Source: Heliocidaris erythrogramma (taxonomy: Eukaryota > Echinodermata > Echinoidea > Camarodonta > Echinometridae). From it: DNA of 64,000 bases. Position 1 is the first letter of the stretch, and each line of letters opens with the position of its first letter. Position numbers and translations under genes: made by a program. The stretch spans positions 40,309,663-40,373,662 of the forward strand of contig CM046855.1 of the NCBI GenBank assembly GCA_025617745.1, read 5' to 3'. Below the pieces are notes generated by a model. It did not search any database. It had not been told where the DNA came from and saw only the letters and a program-made list of their open reading frames with translations. Of this stretch, positions 45,561-58,800 are shown piece by piece.

Positions 45561-48500
45561 TTTTGGGTAATGATGGAAAATACATGCTCACAGAAGCTAG
45601 AATCAAACAGAACTAACACTGAATGTTTCAGAATACATATAATATCAAACAAAATATTTGGGTAGAAAGGAAATTGAGCTATAATTCCATACATGTGTGA
45701 TGTGTGTACCCCACGCATAATATGCTCTCTGAATTATGCACACCCGAGTTATGATTTTTGAACGTCATTTCTCGGAGGTTTTTGTTTGTCTATCACCCAT
45801 TGATTGCATGGTAAACAATGGGAAATTCTGTTAACCCATAGCAGTACAGTGTCTCCTTTTATACACTTTCAGGACTGGAATTATTTAAGGGCTGAATTGA
45901 TCACATTTTGTTCTTCAAATTGGCAACACTGATATTTTTCTTTTAGTGCTACATTGTTCTCATAAGATGTAATATCTTTGAAACCAATATACAGGGCTAC
46001 AAATTTTGTTGACAAGTTGAAAAAAATTGCCAATTTCGATAAAAAACAATGATTTTGAACCTCTCAATGTGTTGCCAATTTAAGGATTTTAAAGCTTATT
46101 CTCGTTTTTAAAATTCCTGGCATCAAACGCAATATGGTCTTGCAACAAAAATGGACATAGTATATGCAGAAATTTTTGCTCTTTCCACTCATGCATCTTG
46201 TATATTTTTTAGAGCTCTGAATCAAAAGTTATTGAGCCAAACCACAAAATGTGGTCAATTGTCTTGAAAGGGTTAATATATAGTGACGTTTTTGGAGTAT
46301 CATTTGATCCAGAATGCTAGGAATTACACATATATGGATGTGTGTCATGAGTTGGTCCCCGTTTGCGTTACAAGGTGATTTTAGCTTTTATACTGTGATG
46401 CATTTTTAAGTTTAAAAGCCTATATCTTCCTAAGTATACAACCTTTTATACACTTTACATTACCTGATGGGAAATTACACAAGGAATCTAAATATGCCAT
46501 TCGAAATTGACATAAGGTGTAAGATAAGTGAGTTACATGGACATTAATATGAAATTTTTAATACTGTTTATTATCTTATTGTTTTCAATCAAACTTTTTC
46601 TTAGGCCCCCCTATGGCAATAGAAATGTTATATTCTTTAAAAATTGATTCAGATCCTTACAACAAATTCAACAATGTATAATTGTGTAGGGTTTATGATT
46701 GTGTCATTGCATGAAGGTTTACATCACTTGTTATTGCATCCATAGCCATACATACTTTTCAAGAATGAGACAATAAAGAAGAGTAAGATAGCTTTACTTT
46801 GGTATCAAATTTGTAATTAGATAATTTGGAGTCTATTTCTAATGCAGTATGTTATGCCGTTCATGAATAAGAGCAATTCCATTGTTACTTATTATAGTCT
46901 CTAAATTAGCAATGCAGTGTAAAATATATAATCAATATTTTCGTGTACAAATTGACAATTTTCTGTTAAATTTTCAATCACATTAGTTCATGTAATATAT
47001 ATTTTTATTTTTTCGAACTATGTAGGAGTGGAAAAGAAGAATAATTGATGCCAATTTGAGGAGTGAAAGCTGATTAATTTAGACCTTAAGAAACCTCTGA
47101 ACTGCTATGGGTTTAGCTAATTTCTCTCAATAAGAGAAATCATTCAGCATTGCAAGCAGAAGACATCAATATTGAAATGTTTCCTGTGTAGAAAGATGGC
47201 TTTTCATAGTTTATACCCTCAAAAAAAAAAAAAAAAATGCATATTCACTTGGTCTTCAGATGCATAATTGTTCGTAAATTTATTCCTTTGAATACATTAT
47301 CTGGTACAAAATTATACAAATAGTTTCAGGCACATTAATAAATACATCATAGGATGAGAAATTTAGTACAAATGAGATATACCCTGCTTCCAATCTAATT
47401 CTCACACATAATTAAGGGCATGTTTTTCATAGATACACTGACTGAACTCGGGAGAAAATACCAGTTCGCTATCTTTTATAAATTCTCCTGGTATTCAAGT
47501 TTGGTCTGAATAGCATTCCATAGCCTTTAAAAATTACCATTTTCTAAAAGGCAATTCGATGTTAAATTTATATTTACATGTAAGAGAATGGGTTGTGCTT
47601 ATCAAGTCCAAGCAGTCAAGTGACATGCTAAAAATGGATATTGTTAATTCATGTATACACATGTTTAATTGAAAGAGATAAATTGAGAGATCAACAATGT
47701 ACATGTACAACCTTTTTTGCCTAGGAAATAACTGGCACCTGTATTTGATCTATTACTGGCTTAAAACACAATATTTTTAGTGTGTTTAACAGTTTTCAAG
47801 ATTTTGGAATGCCTCCTTTATAGAAAAATTCATACATGTGCTAGGTATCCCAGGGAATCAAACTTCCAAGATGTCGGTTAATTCCTTCCTTGTTTATATT
47901 GGATTTGTAAAATCAAGACTACAGTACTTGCACTTGTGAGTTCTTGAATGAGTATTTTCTTGTGTTTCTCATTTATTCTTTATAATTCAATGTGACAATG
48001 CTATTAGTTTGCATGAGTTTTGTTATCCCTGTTGAATGTTGGGATTGGATGTTACAAAGGTGTTTTCAACCAAGAAGCCGTTTCATACAAAACCTTGTAC
48101 ATGTACTAGTATCCTTTTTTTGTGTGTGTGTACCAGTACAGTGTACAGCAATTCTTAAAATGTACACGTAGATTATGGAACAAACTGGAAGTACATGAAT
48201 GTGTTGTAACTACAAAGCAGAAAATATCTTCAAATCTCCCATACAAATATGATTTAGAAATATCATTAAATTGATAAATTTTAAGCGATTTTCATAATCC
48301 AGTTACATTTGATACATTTACTTCAGATCATTGCTCTTTTTTTAAACCAAATAAAACCCTGGAATATGTCATCAAACATTCAGCCTTTCTTGCCTTATTT
48401 CGGAGATTTGTTTGCTTCTCTCTATCAAACTACAGCCAAGTTCCACTTTATTAATATGATAAGAAAATGACTAGACATGAAGAATAGTAATTTTGTAGAT

Positions 48501-49393
48501 GTGAAAATTTTCTTATCACTGTTATAAAGTAAACATGGATGAAGTTGAATGTACATTAATTATTCATTAGAAATAATTTAAATATTTGGCAAGACATACC
48601 GATTATACCAATTGGAAAGGAACCAGAAGGGCATCCTTTCATGATCAAAGGCTGCATGATATAGCTGCATAAGGGATCATATTACTGCCTCAAAAATACC
48701 CAAAGCATGCTCGATACTACTTTGAGGTATACTGTATGTATACTGTTTGCAATTTTTTTTTGGGGGGGGGGGGTTTGTCTGTTTTCCAGATGCCGGCAAT
48801 CGATATTGTATCCAATGAGAGAAATGTAAACTGATCTTGCTTGAATGCTATTGACTGATTGAAATCCATAAGAACAGAAGTCAATATGAGCAAGATACAG
48901 GTATCAAGTTACTACATGTATTTGGTCCAAAAGCATTAGTCAGAAGCTTGAAGAATCTTTAGTGGCATTGCACAATATTCGCTCTTGCAGAATTTTTACA
49001 ATTTGGAGAATTCTTAAGCAAATATTATCTACATTGCATAGAATCACAGAATTTTGTAAGACTGATTGCATTTAGTACTATTCTCTGAGCTCAATGGCCT
49101 ATATTGTTGAAAGTTGAACCTGGCTTAACTTGGCCCACTAATTTATGGAAGGCAAAGTATCAACCCCTTAATAAACAAATTTAATTTGGTAATGAAAATA
49201 AAAATGAGAAGAAAAAAAATCAGGTCAAGTTTTGTATCTACATTTAGTTACAAAATGTTAATTTATACAGGATGAAGAGGTTGACATTTGGCACTCCATA
49301 AATATGTGGACTAAAACAATTCACTTAAGCAGGATATAAACCTGACCAAAAGTTAAGCGCCATTAAGAATACAGGCAAGAATTATTCATCAGG

Positions 49394-52572
<3,179 letters not shown>

Positions 52573-52856
52573 CTTGATAAAAATTCAACCTTGAAGTTTT
52601 TTGTAATAAAATAAATACTTTTTTTGAGGATATTAAACAGATTTTGGAGATTTACAAAATACTTCTTTCGATGTAAATAATTTTTACATTTTTTTGTTGG
52701 CTTTATTAAATCACAAAAAATAATATTATTTTCGCTGTTGTTGAGATTATTAAATTGATTAACCAGGAAATAAAGATAGGCGGTGGTCCTCTCTTCCTGA
52801 TTGATCCGCTTAAGGAGCTACGACCGAAGACCTTTGAGAATCCATTAAAATCCAAC
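52573..52856. promoter_or_regulatory. Divergent NENF/ACTR2 promoter
   Basis: Only 284 bp separate the two start codons on opposite strands. It is AT-rich, with no TATA box at a convincing distance. An ETS-type CTCTTCCTG sits about 65 bp before the ACTR2 ATG. A shared bidirectional promoter is inferred from spacing. Confidence 0.65.
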
Positions 52857-55800
52857 ATGGATAGTCAAGGGAGGAAAGTAGTAGTGTGCGATAATGGCAC
52901 AGGAGTAAGTTTTCTTGCTGTGTTCAGGTTCTTTTAATCATATTTTAATCACATTAATTATATATTAGACCATTCTCTAGGAATGTAAACAGGAAGTAGG
53001 CTTCATTGTTTACAGCAGTTGATGTACGTCCATCGCATCGTAAGCCTGGGCACGGCCGGCGCGGGCAGGGGGCGCAAGAGTCCTACCATCCTAACTGTTA
53101 GACAGAAATAGTCGTCCGTTGTTAGAACTGACACTCTTCAATTCAATCAATCTTCCCCATAGTTTTTAGACAGACGGTACGACGGCTATAAAAGCTAATA
53201 TGCCCAGTAATCCTCAAATTGTCAAGAATCCTACCTAGGAAAAAAAAAAAACAGCAGAATGAACGGAGGTATAACCTAGGCCTAGGGCCTAGGCCTAGAT
53301 AGGCACGCTCACATATTTTTTAATGCTCATGAAAATCTAGTGAAACTTACCTTAAATTGAAGAGATTTTGTCACAGAACATGAAAATGTATTGATCTAGA
53401 CGTAAAATTTAATATAACTATAGTTATGATTTTTTATATGCGACAACCTCGCCAATGGGCAGTCAGGGCAAATTTGTCGGCATTTTTGATGTCCGAGAGA
53501 TCAGCTGATCAGTGCGCATGCGCGTGTTGCATTCGGTTCAAATTCGTCAATATACGGGACTACACATTGCAATGTAGAAAAATGCCCTCGCAGGCGCTCC
53601 AAATCTGCCCGCGCGAACTCCGCTGCATATGCGTGCAATGTTGGAAAATTCCTCGCGAAACTGGCTGACAAGGGTTTTTTTCGAGCCGTCTTGGCAGTTA
53701 GTGGCAGAAAGAACCGTCACGAATTTGGTATCAAATCAATCCTTACAATTTAAATTTTATAGTAGAATATGTACTTTTGATGTAATGTGTCTGATACTTT
53801 AATTATATTCACGAAATCGGACAAATTGAAGCAAAAGTGGTACTTATAGACATATTCAGACGCAATTTTCGTATGGATTATGATGTCGTCGTCGGCGAAA
53901 AATACTTGCATTGTAAAGCTGAAGTCGCGAGGAAAATGACGCCATATTTCTTTTAACCAATGATTTATATACTACCCCTAGAATGGGAACTTTGAAGGGG
54001 GTGTGCATGATAGCGAATGGACAGGTGACCGATCTAGCGTGTCGCAACTTTTGTACAGCAGAAATGAACACGGAGAATGCGCCCTCTCGTGTTGGATGAG
54101 CGTGCCTAGCCTAGATCTAGAAATTAGAATAGGATTTGTAATTGTATGGAGCGGACATGGCGGAGGTTAGCCCCGGGACGCTGCCACGAAGTGGCAGCGT
54201 CCTGAGGGAAACCAGTACGATTCGGTGGGTCTCACAATTTACCAATGTTCAAATGAACATTGAAAATATGGCCATATAATTTATTTTTTTTAATTCAAGT
54301 ATCATATATACGATGCCACTTACCTAAACAGACCAAATCAGATTTTCCTAAAAAATGTGTAGAATCGATGAATGTCACTTTTTACTCTCAATTTTCGAAA
54401 TCAGTCCCATTCGCCATGTTGTTGAAGCAGAAACGAAAATAGGCAGTTGCGCATGCGCCTATGAATATTTATTACAATGACGCCATAGTTTTCGTCACAG
54501 GAATAATGAATATTCATATATCCACCGTGATCCGCCGATCTCTCGAGCCCACACGTCTAATGAATATTCATAATCCTCCCCCCTTGTCTGTATTATATTG
54601 GAGCTGCTGACGCATGCGCATTGCAAGCAAAACACCGACTTACGGAAGTTTTTAGTACAGGCTCTTGGAGATAAATATGCCTTTTTTGTATCATCCTCAT
54701 CGAAAAGAAAGACGACAGTCAATCGTAAAGCAGAAGCGAAAATAGGCAGTTGCGCATGCGCCTATGAATATTTATTACAACGACGGCATAGTTTTTGTCA
54801 CAGGAATAACGAATATTCATATATCCACTGTGATCCAGCAATCTCTATTCGCTCGAGCTCCTGCCTGCCACTCGTCTTAATGAATATTCATAATGCTCCC
54901 TTCTTGTCTGACGCATGCGCATTGCAAGCAAAACACCGACCTACGGAAGTTTTTAGTACAGGCTTTTGGAGATAAATAGGCCTTTTTTGTATCATCCTCA
55001 TTGAAAAGAAAGACGACAGTCAATCGTAAAGTATTGTAAGTACCTAAAGTAGCCTAAAATCAAATAATGTCATGTTTCATGGCTATCATTTTGACAAACG
55101 ACCTTGTAATTAAGAGACATCCAAGCAATCAAAGGACTGCTGATCGCAGCCCGAACACTACGTGTTCGGGCTGCCGCAGTAAGGCGGAGGTATAAAAATA
55201 GCCAGGATTATCGATTAGCTTCGTGAGTGTAAAAAAAAAAAAAAATTGGCTATACGCCTTTTACATCACGAAGCCAGGCGTTTTTCCCCAGCAATCTAAA
55301 TGCGCACGGGCATGACGGGTTAGCAGGACATGAAAATGCCCTGAAATAACGCTTTTCTGATAACTTCCGCGACCGACAGGCCCTTCCCCACAGCGTTTCC
55401 TCCTAGGGAAACGTTTTGTATTAGTATGTCTTTTTGATCGTACGTATTTTTAACAAAAAATCAAAAAAAAGATAAGAAATTTCTGAGAACTCACCAGTGT
55501 TTGTGTATCCATGCCTCCTCTTGTCATGCAGGGATTGCAGATATAAAATGGCGGCTGCGTGGACGGCGCGCACTGTCGGCGACGTATAGTTTCAATTATG
55601 GTGGTATCGCGCGCCGTCGCACGCAGCCGCCATTTTATATCTGCATGACAAGAGGAGGCATGGATACACAAACACTGGTGAGTTCTCGGAAATTTCTTAT
55701 GATCTTTTTTCTGGATTTTTTGGTAAAAGTACGTACGATCAAAAAGACATACTATAGATCTAGGGCAGCAAGATCTGATTCGCTGTCAATTGCTCGTGGT

Positions 55801-58800
55801 CTAGTGGTAAAGGCGTCTGGTCAGACTGTCAGAGTATTCTCTTTCTACACTGCACTCGCATTAAGGTCGCGGGTTCGAATCCCCCTTTTTATTGCTGATA
55901 ATTTTTTCAGTTATGAATAGATAACGATAGCGTTTATTCCGTTATAAATAACTGAATTTCAACAATGAAAACGAAGAAACTTGACTAATTATTCACTTGG
56001 TCAGGCGGATTTAATGGCGGCTGGGCATAATAACGACTTTGGCCGGTACGACCAGCCTGGAAGGATATTTGAAGAGTAAAAAAAAAAGCCACAAGTCATG
56101 GTGATCATTGACTTGTGTACATTTCCTTATCGATGCGAGCGATAAGGGGAAAAAAAAATAAAATTGGTCGTTAAAAAATTTGGTCCCTATCGCGCACACA
56201 CAAAGTCCTGATTTTCCGTGTGCGTGGTCTTAGAGATCGATGTGCACCTGTGCACACGCTCACTATGAACATGGCGAACAAAGAAGCGGACAAAATATAC
56301 AGCTCATCATTGTGCCTTCCACAGTTGCTCTGGTAGACAAAAGAACATCCCTTCATGCCCTTGATTGCTATGATGGAAAAGTATGTAGAACAGGTGTCAC
56401 ATGCATATTCACCTGTTCTACTTATTCTACATAAAAGCAATCAAGGGATGTTCTTTTGTCTACCAGAGCGGTTGTGGAGAGGAGCTGTATATTTTGTACG
56501 CTCTACGGTCGCGCACGTACGAAAAATCTGGACTTTTACGTGTGCGCAATAGAGACCAAATTTGGGGGGATGTCGGCGCTCGCGGCTATCAGGTAATGTA
56601 CACAATGGCTTGCGATACCCCGTTTTAACCAAACCTGACAGTAAATTACGGATTGCATTTTTGAAATGATCTTTTCCAAGATCGGTGAGTTGAATCTATT
56701 GTATTTCGTGGATATGGTGATGTCGGTCTTTGTAAATTAAATGTTGATTTTGAGTGAATGTTGGTGACTTTTGTGCAGTGGTGTTTGAAAGTGTTGAGGT
56801 GTATGACTGCCTAGAGTCTACACACGAAGTATAATAATAATGCTTTGAGTGATTTAAGGTAGGAGTGAGATTTTTAAGAGCTGAATTTGAAAGGAAGTAT
56901 TTGAAATATATATTTTATTCCCCCCCCCCCATACCTTTAGTACATGCGATAGAAAATATGTAGTATTGTTTGCATAACTTGGTATGAGTGGTTTACCATG
57001 AGCCAGCTTCTCTCATCTCCTCTTCACCATAGCTTTAGAGTATCAAAACTCCATTTTTTACCCTAGAATTTAAAAATATCGAAAACAATGTGAAATATTG
57101 TGATTTGCATTGACTTTTACAAACAATCACTCATGATTCTGAACTTTTAAGCATGGTTTATTGCATATTCCTCTATCTCTTTCTTTTCATGAGCATACAG
57201 TTTAATAGGGAAGCATATTGTACCTGAAGAAATTCCTGAGAATTACATAATTTAAAAAGGTCATTTGCTAACTTGCATAGGAAATGTACACAATATGCTT
57301 CATATAACTTTAAGTGCAACTTTTTATCCCATGGGCGATTCCGTAAATTCGGACGTACATTTCACACACTTTAATAAGCCATACAAAAAAAAAATATTGG
57401 TTGATCATATGATTTTTCTAACCAAGCACTGTGTTTCAGTGAGTAGAAAACAATCACACATCATTTGGGGGCAACACCTACACAGTGACCTTGAAATAAT
57501 GGAAAAACACTGTCCGGTTGGACGTATGCAGAGATATGATTTTTTCTGATGTCTCATATTTATTTTAAAAACTCTGTGAATTCTTGCACATTTTTCTTCA
57601 AATTCAGTTATGATTGTATGAAGTATATGTCAAATGATAGTTATTTACCAAAATAATGTTGCATTTATATTTTCATGTTTAGGTATTATATATTTTATTG
57701 TCGTGATGGACGTACACGGTTGGACGTTCAATTTGTCTGTGATGGACGTACATGTATTAAACATATGGGAGTTCAAAATGTTTATAATTTTCTTTACATC
57801 TTATTCATAATTACACCCTATATATTGCATTAAACATAAAAAATGAAAGAAATAGTATATCCCTATTTTTTTCTCTTTGTATTCTATTGTTTTTCAAATT
57901 TCTTATGTATTTTTTGTCATGTGACAAACAATTTTTTACTGATATTTCAGTTGGGACTAAAATGTATAGATCTAATATTTGAACATGATTGAAGGGATGA
58001 ATATTATTTTTTGTAATTTACTGAGTTGTGATTTAAATCATTTTATAATGCAACAATTTAATAAGAATGATACATTGACCGATAGTCACAAACTCATGAA
58101 TATAGAGACATTAAAAGTGCTTAAATACATAAGACACTAAGCTACAGTAATGTATGAGTCACACTAAATATATCAAAGCTACAACAAAAGCTAAGCTACA
58201 ATATTGTACATACTAAGTAAAGTAAACATACATGTATATACAAGTCAATGCTAAGTAAAGATAAAAGAAAATATAAACTAAATATGTCAACATATGGTAA
58301 ATAAAAAATGTCGCTAAATAACTTTCATGGTATACAACTGCAACAAATGTATAAATCATCAGTAATTGAAACCTAATGTAAGCATGTAGAAAGTCTACCT
58401 AACATTTTAAATGCAAAGCAAAATCAATTTAATAAAAAGCTAGAGACCTACTTTACTGTGTATCCTTAATGAATAAAGCATACTGTTAGGATAGAACTGA
58501 ACCTCCAAATTTATCATGCAGAGGAAAATAACCCAAAGCACTTCTGTAACTTCTTTATATGCATGTTGCAATTGCCGCTGCTACGGCCTTTCGTTTTCTT
58601 GGAGATCGTGGCAAGGATGATCGGACTCGACTGACAGCTTTTCCCATCGCTTGCCGTGAAGTGTAGGGTTGTTCTTTGGCAGAATCAGCACCATCATCTT
58701 GCCCTTTCATTTTTTGGCGATAATTCTGGATACGAATATTTTCTTGGGCCCTGTGTAAAGCCCACTCCTGCTTATTCATTTTCCTTTTAGATGTCTTCCT

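Larger units (their letters stand above)
42823..49393. other. JKAMP 3' UTR and intergenic DNA between convergent genes
   Basis: Begins with the JKAMP 3' UTR (an AATAAA at about 43156 could serve polyadenylation), then a GA-rich tract (43925-44060), a (TA)n tract near 44790 and an inverted-repeat element (44884-45560). From 45.6 to 49.4 kb I see only AT-rich DNA with A-, G- and T-runs and no exon. Confidence 0.5.
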
